A stretch of DNA of 62,970 bases from NCBI GenBank assembly GCA_024639325.1, contig JAHEIO010000013.1:1-62970 (forward strand). The letters run 5' to 3'. The DNA is from Gammaproteobacteria bacterium (GTDB lineage: Bacteria; Pseudomonadota; Gammaproteobacteria; Arenicellales; JAANXG01). The notes below the pieces were generated by a model that searched no databases, was not told the origin of the DNA, and saw only the letters and a list, made by a program, of their open reading frames with translations. The position numbers and the translations under genes were made by a program. This document shows positions 29,241 through 37,720 of this stretch, in pieces; the stretch's first letter is position 1; each line of letters begins with the position of its first letter.

Positions 29241-31274
29241 ATGCGTAGCGCCTTTTTTCGCCTGGTATTGTCTACAGCAAGCGCCGTGTTACTGGCTGTA
29301 TCGGGAACAGCCCAGGTACATGCGGCAAAAGTCGCGATCATCGACTCCGGCAGCAACCTGTCCGGTGTCGGAGGAATCGACTTCGTCAGGGGCACCAACA
29401 CGCCGTTCGACGAGACAAGTGACGGGCACGGGACAACCATCAGCCAGATCGTCAACGCCTTCAAGCCGGTCGAGGACATCGTCGCCCTCAAGGTCGTCGG
29501 CGCCAGCTTTGAATTCAACCCGGCCACCAGTGAAGCGGCTCTGGCGGCGGCAATAGAGATGCCGGACGTCAGGGTCGTGGACATGAGCAACAGAAATCCT
29601 ATTAGCCTTGGCACGTTGCAGGCCGCCGCGGACGGCAACCGGGTGCTGGTGATGAACGCGGGAAACCGTGCGAGAGGGAGACCCGATGGCATCGCGGAGT
29701 TCGCCCCCCTGCTCAACGGCGTGGCGATCATCGTCGGTGCCGTCGACCCGGACACTTCCATCGCATCCTACAGCAACCGGGCGGGGGACCTCGCGGAGTA
29801 TTATGTCGTCGCCCCCGGATTCACTCAATTCAATCAAACCCAGGGCACATCATTCGCTAAACCCCATGTTTCGGGTCTGGCAGCGCTGCTGCTTTGGACA
29901 TTTCCCAATCTGAGCGCGGCGGATGCGGTACAGATCATCCTGGAAACGGCCGACGACCTCGGGGAGCCCGGCGTTGATGCCGTCTACGGTCACGGCCTGA
30001 TCAACACCCAAAAAGCGCTCGATCCCGCCGAAGGAGAAATGGTCGTGCCCAGCGGGGGCGGCGGCGGTTCGTCAGCCGGAATCGTCATCGGCGGCCTTGC
30101 CGTCGTGGGAGTCGCCGCCGCGGTACTGTCGAAGAAGCGCAAACCCATGGAAACCACCCTGGTGCTGGACAAATACAAACGGGCGTATACCCTGGATCTG
30201 TCGGAAATGACCCGGGTCCGGCCCGCCCACGGCTCCCTGGACTCGGTGCTCAAGTCGCTCAACGTGCTGGAAAAGACCCATACCATCAGCCAGACGCCGG
30301 AAAAATCAGCCTTTCTGAGAATCACCGAGCCTGCGCTGGAAAACTCGACAACCTACAATCCCACGAGCTGGCTCAACGATGATCCCGCATTCAAGCCGGA
30401 ACCCAGCATGTCCTACTATCAGCAGTCCGTCGACGGATCCGGTTTCAGCTTCCACGTCAACAACACACTGAACAATGAGTTCGGGGCCCTGGGACTGGCT
30501 TCCACTCCGCAAGACCAGATCAGCTTTCTGTCCAACAAGTCCTTCTCTCTCCCTTTCCTCGGATATTCGAACAATGGCGTCGCATCCCAGATGACGCACG
30601 CACTGACGGGCAACTCCACCGTGCGGCTGGGATTGTCCAGGGTCGACGACCAGACGCGTTTTGGTGTGCGCAGCGACGCCACCGTGCTCGAACTGACACA
30701 CACGCGGCAAAAATTTTCCGTCAGCGCTTCGATCGGACATATGTCGGAGTATGGCAGCATGTTCGGCGGATCGCGCAACAGCCCCTACAGCGTGGACGAT
30801 TCAAAAACATACTCGTTCGGAATTTCGGGATCTTACAATCTCGCCAGTGACGTCCGTCTGATCGGCAATTATTCGCTCGGACTGTCCGACGTGGACGGCA
30901 CCGACAACAGCCTGCTGAGCAACTTTTCGAATCTGCGTTCCGATTCATGGGCAATGGGCATCATGTTCGACAACGTCGCCCGGGGCCGTGACAGGATTGG
31001 ATTCGCGGTCTCTCAGCCGTTGAAAATTACCGACGGGTTTGTAGATCTCACGGTGCCCTATGCCATCGACGCGAACAACGTGGTGAGCAGCAACACGGAA
31101 CGAGTCGATCTCGGCTCCGGCGGACGCGAACTGGCTCTGGAGACCTTCTACAGGATGTGGGCCGGCAAGCACGCGCGCTTCACCACCTATTTCATGCACC
31201 AGCGAAACCCCTCGAATCTCGCCGCTGCCCCGTCAGCCAACACCGTCCTGGGTGTTTTCGAGTACCAGTTCTGA
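29241..31274 (+). CDS. Subtilisin-like (S8) outer-membrane protein with C-terminal barrel
   Basis: This 677-aa exported protein has a signal peptide (1-28, ending VHAA) and a subtilase domain (about 30-260). The catalytic triad is visible as D35 (AIIDSG), H63 (DGHGT) and S204 (GTSFA), and the oxyanion asparagine as N141 (NAGN). A GGGGGSS linker, a hydrophobic segment (279-297) and the basic KKRK follow. The C-terminal 300 residues are rich in alternating strands and end in phenylalanine (FEYQF), typical of an outer-membrane barrel. It resembles an autotransporter protease except for the internal hydrophobic stretch. Confidence 0.85.
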   Translation: MRSAFFRLVLSTASAVLLAVSGTAQVHAAKVAIIDSGSNLSGVGGIDFVRGTNTPFDETSDGHGTTISQIVNAFKPVEDIVALKVVGASFEFNPATSEAALAAAIEMPDVRVVDMSNRNPISLGTLQAAADGNRVLVMNAGNRARGRPDGIAEFAPLLNGVAIIVGAVDPDTSIASYSNRAGDLAEYYVVAPGFTQFNQTQGTSFAKPHVSGLAALLLWTFPNLSAADAVQIILETADDLGEPGVDAVYGHGLINTQKALDPAEGEMVVPSGGGGGSSAGIVIGGLAVVGVAAAVLSKKRKPMETTLVLDKYKRAYTLDLSEMTRVRPAHGSLDSVLKSLNVLEKTHTISQTPEKSAFLRITEPALENSTTYNPTSWLNDDPAFKPEPSMSYYQQSVDGSGFSFHVNNTLNNEFGALGLASTPQDQISFLSNKSFSLPFLGYSNNGVASQMTHALTGNSTVRLGLSRVDDQTRFGVRSDATVLELTHTRQKFSVSASIGHMSEYGSMFGGSRNSPYSVDDSKTYSFGISGSYNLASDVRLIGNYSLGLSDVDGTDNSLLSNFSNLRSDSWAMGIMFDNVARGRDRIGFAVSQPLKITDGFVDLTVPYAIDANNVVSSNTERVDLGSGGRELALETFYRMWAGKHARFTTYFMHQRNPSNLAAAPSANTVLGVFEYQF

Positions 31275-31309
31275 CGCACCACCCCTCCGTACGACTCAAT
31301 CAAAATGCC

Positions 31310-32518
31310 TCAGTCCACCTCGTGACCCGGGATCATCAGAAACAAGCGGCGCAGAAAATCCCGCTGCAGTATCTTCATTAGCGCATTTCCGGTTCGGCCG
31401 GTTCTGATCGCGATCAGATCCAGTCCGGGCACGATAAATACGAAGTTTCCCCCGGAGCCAAAAAGTCTGAACATGTCGGACGGATATTTCCGTCCGAAAA
31501 ATCCATCGACATTCGATCTCAGGTTCTGATAGACCGGCCTGGAAGTAAAGGATTCGACCCAGCCCTCGGCCACCAGCCGACGGTCTTCCCAGCGTCCACC
31601 GCGCAGCAGGAAATAGGCAAACCTGCCGAGATCGCGGATCGTCATCCTGATCCCGCCGGCGGAGAACCACTCGGTTTCCGGAGGGTCGGGCGGGTTGTGA
31701 TAAGCGACGCCACTGAAACCGAGCGGCTGAAATAGCCGTTGCCACAGGAACCGGTGAGCGGGCATGCCGTATAGGCCCCGGATCACCAAACCGATATGGG
31801 CGAACGCGACGCTGCTGTAAGCCCCTTCGTGACTTCCCCATGCCTGTCTTCCCTCGAATTCCCGGATCTGGCCCGGGGGGAAAAACAGCCTGCCGGTCTG
31901 CGGCCATCGCTTGTCGTGACCCAGGACCCAGTCATCGTAGTCGGTCCACCTGTCGCGACCCAGTTCCAGAATTTTTCCCCGCGCGTTGATCTGGGGGCAA
32001 ATTCCGGAGGTGTGTTGAAAGATCTGTTCGAATGTGATCTCCGCTTTTCGTTCATCCGATAGCGGAAACCCGGCCTCGAGCCAGCGCCGATCGTACACTT
32101 TTGAATTGCGGTCGACAGCTACATCCAGTCGGCCGTCCATCCCGTCTTTTTCGGCGATGCCAAAACAGGCCAGGGCCAGCGACTTGCCTATCGAAGACAG
32201 ATAATTCATGTAGGTCTTGCCGTCAGGCCGGTTGTACCATTCGCCTATGATCCAACCGTCTTTGATAACCAAAGCGCCGGAATGTTCGTGGTAATCGTGA
32301 TGCTTGAGCTTCGAGTAGTTGGGAACGGACAGGTTGTACCTGCCGAATTCTTCCACGTTCGCCGGGTCAAGGCCCAGCGATCTGATGAATTCGGGAGCGG
32401 TGTTCTTTCTCCACCCGCCGCTCGCTTCAGGCCGCGGAAAATAGTCACTCGCAAATGAGGTTGCCGTGGCCGCTGCAATAGCTAACAGACACACTACGGT
32501 GATTCCGCGCTTGATCAA
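31310..32518 (-). CDS. Serine hydrolase, beta-lactamase/penicillin-binding protein C-like
   Basis: About 402 aa from a TTG at 32518, which places a good signal peptide (LIKRGITVVCLLAIAAATATSFA) at the N-terminus. The longer frame to 32629 overlaps the upstream gene by 94 bp. The class C-type catalytic motif SxxK is visible as SIGKSLAL, and YxN-like residues follow as YSSVAF. Such enzymes act as esterases or D-amino-acid peptidases. It is the last gene of a three-gene operon with a GT-C protein and a GT2, suggesting removal of an acyl group from the glycan. Confidence 0.8.
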   Translation of the reverse strand: MIKRGITVVCLLAIAAATATSFASDYFPRPEASGGWRKNTAPEFIRSLGLDPANVEEFGRYNLSVPNYSKLKHHDYHEHSGALVIKDGWIIGEWYNRPDGKTYMNYLSSIGKSLALACFGIAEKDGMDGRLDVAVDRNSKVYDRRWLEAGFPLSDERKAEITFEQIFQHTSGICPQINARGKILELGRDRWTDYDDWVLGHDKRWPQTGRLFFPPGQIREFEGRQAWGSHEGAYSSVAFAHIGLVIRGLYGMPAHRFLWQRLFQPLGFSGVAYHNPPDPPETEWFSAGGIRMTIRDLGRFAYFLLRGGRWEDRRLVAEGWVESFTSRPVYQNLRSNVDGFFGRKYPSDMFRLFGSGGNFVFIVPGLDLIAIRTGRTGNALMKILQRDFLRRLFLMIPGHEVD

Positions 32519-32535
32519 ATCGACTTTCTCATTCT

Positions 32536-34182
32536 TCAGTATATGATTTCGTAGATGTTGACGTGGTGTAATCGTGCGCCCTTGTCTCCGACGGGAAAGT
32601 ACCCGAGATGCTTGAATTGATCTTGCCACCGGGGGTCCGTTACATCACGCAGGTACGGTCTTCGTTTCAATCCTTCGCGGTCCGTAATCAAATATCGGAG
32701 GTTAATTTTTTTGAAATGGATCATGGCCTCATCCAGGGTGTCATAGACACCGGGCCGCCACACGCGGATATGCGGTGCGACGTCCCTGAAGCTCTTCGCG
32801 ACCCGCCAGCCGATGGGCTCGTAGTGCTGGCTCATCTTGAGGAAATCCCCTCCCTCCACTATCGCCACGGTGCCCTCGATGTTGTTCGACGCCCACACCG
32901 CCCAATGGTCCTTGACCTGCGGTATCTGCCGCTGCTCGGGCCCCATCCACACCACTAAAGGCAGATCACCGGCGACCAGCAGGATGATCGCGGCAGCCGC
33001 GATGCTCTGAACGGGCACCCTGTACCGCTCGAGCACGAAAAATGCGGCAGCGGCACAAAGTAACATTAAAGGCAGCAAATAGTACAAATGCCTCACGGTT
33101 CCAAAGATCTCGTAGACCATGGATATGCCTGCAATGGACACAACCAGGGTCAGCGGCACGATGTATGCCCGCCGCTTGCGGAGCAGAAACACGGCGACCG
33201 CGCCAAACAGCGCGATCACGGCCCCGGGAGCGTTCAGCAGCCACCTTTCCAAATGTTTCAAAACGGACAGCAATCCGCCGTCGACAAACCTGCCGTACAG
33301 TTCGGCAATGCTGTGCGTACTCAGATACTCCCACAGCGAAGGCGCGGCTATATTGTCCGCCCAAACGTGCTCGTAGTGGTCGACGAAGTACTTCGAGTTC
33401 GGGCCATAGTCGAATGGTGAGCCAAATGCAGCGAAACGCGCGTAGAGATAGGGTGAGATGGCGATGACGAAAACCGCGGAGGAAACGACCACAGCGGCGA
33501 TGGTCGATTTTCGAGAACCCCACGAATGCAGAACGATGGTCACAACGAGTGCCGCGAATACGAACAAACCGTTGGGTCTGACGTAGTATGAAACAGCGGC
33601 CAGCAACGCTGCGGTGACGAGACTGCGGATATCCAGAGCATCCCCCTCGGTGGCCCGTATCGAAAAATACACGACACCGATCACGAGCAGAACAAAGAGC
33701 GCTTCACTCATGGCGCTCCGGGCCATCGTGTAGATCAGCGCATTCGCCATATAAACAAACACGATCATCACCGCGATTCCCTTCTGCGAGCGGTCCGCCA
33801 ACATCGCGCTGCACGCTTTTCCCAGCGCGAACACCCCGAACGCCGTGCACAGGATCGAAGTCCAACGTGAGACATACATCGCCTCGAAAACGTTATCCAC
33901 GCTCATTATCGAGAACACCAGGCCGAGCAGCAGCGGCCACCCAATGGCCTGCGGCCTGTCCAGGCTGAAATCCCCCAGGGAAATTTCCATACCTTTGACC
34001 GTGAAATTATAGGCGTCTTCGCGCAATACGTGGGCAAATGGGGTTACGCCGGCGAGGAAAACGACGAACGCCACGGTCAAGAGCAGTAGCCAAAGATCAC
34101 GCCAGGTGACATAGTCGAAGATGCGGGTCAGGTACTCGTCTGCGCTGTCCAGCGCCTGATATGTCTTTCTCCAAACCGTCAT
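32536..34182 (-). CDS. Polytopic membrane protein, GT-C glycosyltransferase-like
   Basis: This 548-aa protein has an N-terminal membrane segment (about 29-47), a periplasmic loop with acidic residues (REDAYN), about ten more membrane segments up to residue 420, and a soluble C-terminal tail. The architecture is that of GT-C sugar transferases. It starts one base before the upstream GT2 stop, so the two are translated together. Confidence 0.78.
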   Translation of the reverse strand: MTVWRKTYQALDSADEYLTRIFDYVTWRDLWLLLLTVAFVVFLAGVTPFAHVLREDAYNFTVKGMEISLGDFSLDRPQAIGWPLLLGLVFSIMSVDNVFEAMYVSRWTSILCTAFGVFALGKACSAMLADRSQKGIAVMIVFVYMANALIYTMARSAMSEALFVLLVIGVVYFSIRATEGDALDIRSLVTAALLAAVSYYVRPNGLFVFAALVVTIVLHSWGSRKSTIAAVVVSSAVFVIAISPYLYARFAAFGSPFDYGPNSKYFVDHYEHVWADNIAAPSLWEYLSTHSIAELYGRFVDGGLLSVLKHLERWLLNAPGAVIALFGAVAVFLLRKRRAYIVPLTLVVSIAGISMVYEIFGTVRHLYYLLPLMLLCAAAAFFVLERYRVPVQSIAAAAIILLVAGDLPLVVWMGPEQRQIPQVKDHWAVWASNNIEGTVAIVEGGDFLKMSQHYEPIGWRVAKSFRDVAPHIRVWRPGVYDTLDEAMIHFKKINLRYLITDREGLKRRPYLRDVTDPRWQDQFKHLGYFPVGDKGARLHHVNIYEIIY

Positions 34183-35187
34183 TCAGCTGCGGTCTCTGCC
34201 GGCATCGATTGCGGTTTGCACCACTGCGGGGGAGTCCCAGTCGGCCGGATTTCCGAAGCCATCCCGAACACCCTGAAAAATGTGTTTCAGGTTTTCAGAC
34301 CGAGACGACAGATACAATCCGGAGAACACGAATATATAAAGCAGTCGTATCAGATCAGCGGTTATCCATTTAAACGGTGCGTATTTTTGCCGGTACAACC
34401 AAATGCTGTTGCGAAACGTAAAGTAGTAGCGAAATCCCTTGTGCACCGGCACTGTCCGCCATCGACCAAGCCACACGCGGACGACGCGCTCACCGAGTCC
34501 ATGGCTCATCCGTGCCAGGCAGCTGCCATAGGCGCGGTATCCCCTGGATCTTGCGCGCAGGAACCACTCCGTATCCACGTGGTCGATGAACAGTTCTTCG
34601 CTCATCGGTCCGACGTCCGCCAATACGGACATGGAAATCAGGGTGCCGGACGAAATCAAAAAATCGACCTCATGGAGTTCCGCGCCGCCGTGTTCGCAGA
34701 AAATCTTGCGGAATCGAAACCAGGCAAAGCGAACAAAAGAGGAGCCCGGGTTGCCGGATGGCAGCGTGTAGCTCGACCCGATTGCCGCCACCCTTGGACC
34801 ATCCGGGGCTGTCAACAATCCATCGATGAGTGTCTTGAACGCCCCGGCCTCCGGTATGGAATCCTGATCGAGCAGCACGACGTACTCCCCGTCGAGGGAT
34901 CTGACTTTCTCGATACCCACGTTTTGCGCACCCGCCACGCCCAGATTACGGTCGAGGGCAACGTACTCGAAGGAATGCGCGACAGCCGCCTCGATAACTT
35001 CGTCCTGCATCGGCGAGTGATTATCAACCAGCACGACCTTGACTCCTTCATCGTGCAACCTTTTGAACTGACGGGCCATCACGGAGGTGTCGGGGCAGAA
35101 CGTGATTACGACAACGTGCGTCCGAGCAAGCGCTGCCGCTGCTGACGGTCTCGAACGCGGCTGCCGCGCTTCCTCAATCATACTCAT
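34183..35187 (-). CDS. Glycosyltransferase family 2 (rhamnosyltransferase-like)
   Basis: This 334-aa GT-A enzyme has VVVITFCPD at the first strand, VVLVDNHSP and the donor motif VVLLDQDSIPE. It also has EELFIDHVDTEWFLRARSRGY, the region seen in RfbF-type rhamnosyltransferases. It is the first gene of a minus-strand trio and diverges from the plus-strand glycan genes; 35188-35399 should hold both promoters. The sugar is inferred only by likeness. Confidence 0.83.
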   Translation of the reverse strand: MSMIEEARQPRSRPSAAAALARTHVVVITFCPDTSVMARQFKRLHDEGVKVVLVDNHSPMQDEVIEAAVAHSFEYVALDRNLGVAGAQNVGIEKVRSLDGEYVVLLDQDSIPEAGAFKTLIDGLLTAPDGPRVAAIGSSYTLPSGNPGSSFVRFAWFRFRKIFCEHGGAELHEVDFLISSGTLISMSVLADVGPMSEELFIDHVDTEWFLRARSRGYRAYGSCLARMSHGLGERVVRVWLGRWRTVPVHKGFRYYFTFRNSIWLYRQKYAPFKWITADLIRLLYIFVFSGLYLSSRSENLKHIFQGVRDGFGNPADWDSPAVVQTAIDAGRDRS

Positions 35188-35399
35188 GGGTACCGTACGT
35201 AGAGCAACGACAAGAAATTCTGCAACAAATTGGCCGCATGCGCGTTACCGGTCGCGGGTGTGGTGTCGGCATCACGTGGTAATATTGGGTTTTATGACTA
35301 ATGTCGAAGCAGGGCCCCGCGGCACACGTTCACCAGCATCACCGATGAGTATACATCCCGAGCCACCAAACCAACAGTTTCGCACAACGGGGGCTCCGT

Positions 35400-36170
35400 T
35401 TGGATAAGGTTGGTACCGCCACCTTGTTCTACCGCCGAACCGGCGAAGACTATTCCAGTGATAAACGACTGGTAAACCGGTATTCGACAGATTCGAATCC
35501 CCAGACGCTTACGTTCCGCATTGAACAAGAACTCCAGGAGGTCGAGTCGATCGATTTTCATTTTCTGTCACAGACCCCGGCTATGCCGATCGCATACATC
35601 AAGATTTTGTCCTTGCTCATCGAGGCCACCGGCCCGGATTCGAAGAGTTCGTTAGCCCTACTCACGGCGCGCGATCACGCGAAAATAGTGGAAAATTTCA
35701 GTATGACGGGCCTCGTATTCAACGACCGACTGCTGGGTGAACTGTACGTCGTCGAAGACGCGGACCCGGCTATCGAATATCGTATTCCGGAGTTCCCGAC
35801 AGCTGATCCACGATCTAGGCTCAAGTTCGAAATCGCACTCGAATACCTGCCCGATAAAAGCTACATATTGGCCCGTGACGGTTTCCTTGCCAGGCAGGAA
35901 CGTGACGAGGAGCACATGCGCGCCATTGAATCCAGAATTGCGGTATTGGAAAAAACCGGTGAAGAGTTCGACAGGTACCGAAATTCCCCGCTCTGGAACG
36001 TGTTCATTCGTGCCCAGCGATTTTACGAACGCTTGACACACGCTCGCAAGGACGGGGCCATCAATGCCTGCCTGAAAGTGTTTCGTCCGGCGTGGTGGTC
36101 ACGACGCTACACGAACGAGTACGAACGCTGGCGGACTGCCAACGGGTATCAGAACCGGCCCGACGAATGA
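35400..36170 (+). CDS. Conserved N-terminal region of a glycosyltransferase, now a separate protein (256 aa)
   Basis: This starts at a TTG with GGGGG eight bases upstream. The protein has no membrane segment. Residues about 165-205 form a coiled coil, and the C-terminal YTNEYERWRTANGY resembles the linker that comes just before the first GT2 domain in long O-antigen glycosyltransferases. The next gene lacks exactly that N-terminal part and begins with a four-base overlap. The two may be halves of one ancestral protein. No catalytic motif is present here. Confidence 0.6.
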   Translation: MDKVGTATLFYRRTGEDYSSDKRLVNRYSTDSNPQTLTFRIEQELQEVESIDFHFLSQTPAMPIAYIKILSLLIEATGPDSKSSLALLTARDHAKIVENFSMTGLVFNDRLLGELYVVEDADPAIEYRIPEFPTADPRSRLKFEIALEYLPDKSYILARDGFLARQERDEEHMRAIESRIAVLEKTGEEFDRYRNSPLWNVFIRAQRFYERLTHARKDGAINACLKVFRPAWWSRRYTNEYERWRTANGYQNRPDE

Positions 36171-37720
36171 CCAAAGGCAATTTGAATTCAATGCACCTGT
36201 GCATTGTGCCCGGCAATTCGACAAGACCCGGGATGCGGGCCTCCGTGTCGTGCCTGCGGAACCACCCGGAAGTGCGATTGATACTGGCGACATGCGACGG
36301 AGCGCGCTCCGTATCGCGGATCAAGCAGTACGTCGAACAGCGACTCCGCAACCGGGTCGAGGTCGCCGATGCCGGGGATACCGCCTGGATTGCCGCTCGG
36401 AGCGACGAAGGTGACGGCGATGCCGTTTTCGTGTTCATGCCATCCGGTGACTGGCTGAGCGACGATGCTCTCGAAGCAATGTGGTCTTCGGTTCATGACG
36501 GCGGTGCCGATATTGTCTACACCGACCAGGATACCATCAATGATCGGGGCCATCTCGAAGGGCCTCGGTTCAAGACCGGACCGAACTATGACTATTTCGC
36601 CCACTTCGACTACATCGGGGACCTGCTGTGCATTCGCCAATCCACTCTGGTCAAATACGGCGGCATCGACCTGAACGACTATCCTGGCGCCCGCTGCGCT
36701 CTGTTGCTGCGCGCTTTCGCGGATGGAAGGCGCATGGAACATCTGCCCCGGCCTGTTTACCATGCGCGCAAAGAAGTCGGCGGCCGCGGACTCGAACATG
36801 TTCTGCGCGCGCATTTCAGGGAACAGGATCCTGGAATCGAGGTACTGTCCGCGACGAACAACACGTACCGGATAAAGCGTCGGATCCGGGGCAAACCGAG
36901 GACGACCATAGTGATCCCGTTCAAGGACAAACCTCGATTTCTGCGGTCCTGCCTTGAGTCAATTCTGGAAAATACCAGTAATCCCAATTACGATATCCTT
37001 GGCATTTCGAACCGGTCCCAGTCATCAGAAACCTACCGGGTGATGGACGAGTTCTGCAGACGAGACCGCCGCATCAGATTCGTCGAGCACAATATCCCGT
37101 TCAATTTTTCCGCTCTGGTCAACCACGGTGTCGATTTGGCATCGGGCGAGTACATCGTCCTGATGAACAACGATATCTCCGTCAGCAACAAGGGATGGCT
37201 CGACGCCTTGCTGGAACACGGCCAGAGAAAAAGGGTCGGTGTGGTGGGTGCAAAACTGTTGTATCCGGACGGTACCATCCAGCATGCCGGACTGAGCGTG
37301 CAGAAATCCGGTCATATCGGCCATATGCACAAACACTATCCCGGGGATTCCCCCGGGTACATGAACCGCCTGATCTGCGTTCAGGAAGTCAGCGCGGTAA
37401 CCGCGGCTCTTTGCCTGTTCACAAGGGATTTGCACCGCAAGCTGGACGGCTTCGATGAGGATCGATTCGGCATTGCCTACAACGATGTCGATTTCTGCCT
37501 GCGCGCCAGAGCCCTTGGCCGTTGCAACATCTTTACCCCATTCGCACTGGCATATCATCACGAGTCTCTTTCGCGAGGCTACGAGGACACGGAATCCAAA
37601 AGATCGCGATTCGAACGGGAGCGCCACAGGTTCTGGCAACGCTACCAATCCCGGCTGGGGCTTCCCGACCCCGGTTACAATCCCAATTTGGATCAATATC
37701 GGGATGATTTCTCGTATTAA
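36167..37720 (+). CDS. Glycosyltransferase family 2, double GT-A with degenerate first domain
   Basis: From the ATGA overlap at 36167 the product is 517 aa. The first about 200 residues are like the second half of a GT2 domain (VYTDQDTIND, FKTGPNYDYF, NTYRI) but lack its normal opening strand. The second domain (about 240-500) is complete, with TTIVIPFKDKP, LMNNDISV, VGVVGAKLLYPDGTIQHAG and NDVDFCLRA. Only the second domain is likely to be active. It lies in a run of three overlapping plus-strand genes. Confidence 0.8.
   Translation: MTKGNLNSMHLCIVPGNSTRPGMRASVSCLRNHPEVRLILATCDGARSVSRIKQYVEQRLRNRVEVADAGDTAWIAARSDEGDGDAVFVFMPSGDWLSDDALEAMWSSVHDGGADIVYTDQDTINDRGHLEGPRFKTGPNYDYFAHFDYIGDLLCIRQSTLVKYGGIDLNDYPGARCALLLRAFADGRRMEHLPRPVYHARKEVGGRGLEHVLRAHFREQDPGIEVLSATNNTYRIKRRIRGKPRTTIVIPFKDKPRFLRSCLESILENTSNPNYDILGISNRSQSSETYRVMDEFCRRDRRIRFVEHNIPFNFSALVNHGVDLASGEYIVLMNNDISVSNKGWLDALLEHGQRKRVGVVGAKLLYPDGTIQHAGLSVQKSGHIGHMHKHYPGDSPGYMNRLICVQEVSAVTAALCLFTRDLHRKLDGFDEDRFGIAYNDVDFCLRARALGRCNIFTPFALAYHHESLSRGYEDTESKRSRFERERHRFWQRYQSRLGLPDPGYNPNLDQYRDDFSY

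Noticed and set aside
37455-37703. 83-codon upstream extension of the double GT4 gene
   Set aside because: It overlaps the GT2 coding region and its residues are not GT-like; ATG at 37704 fits better.
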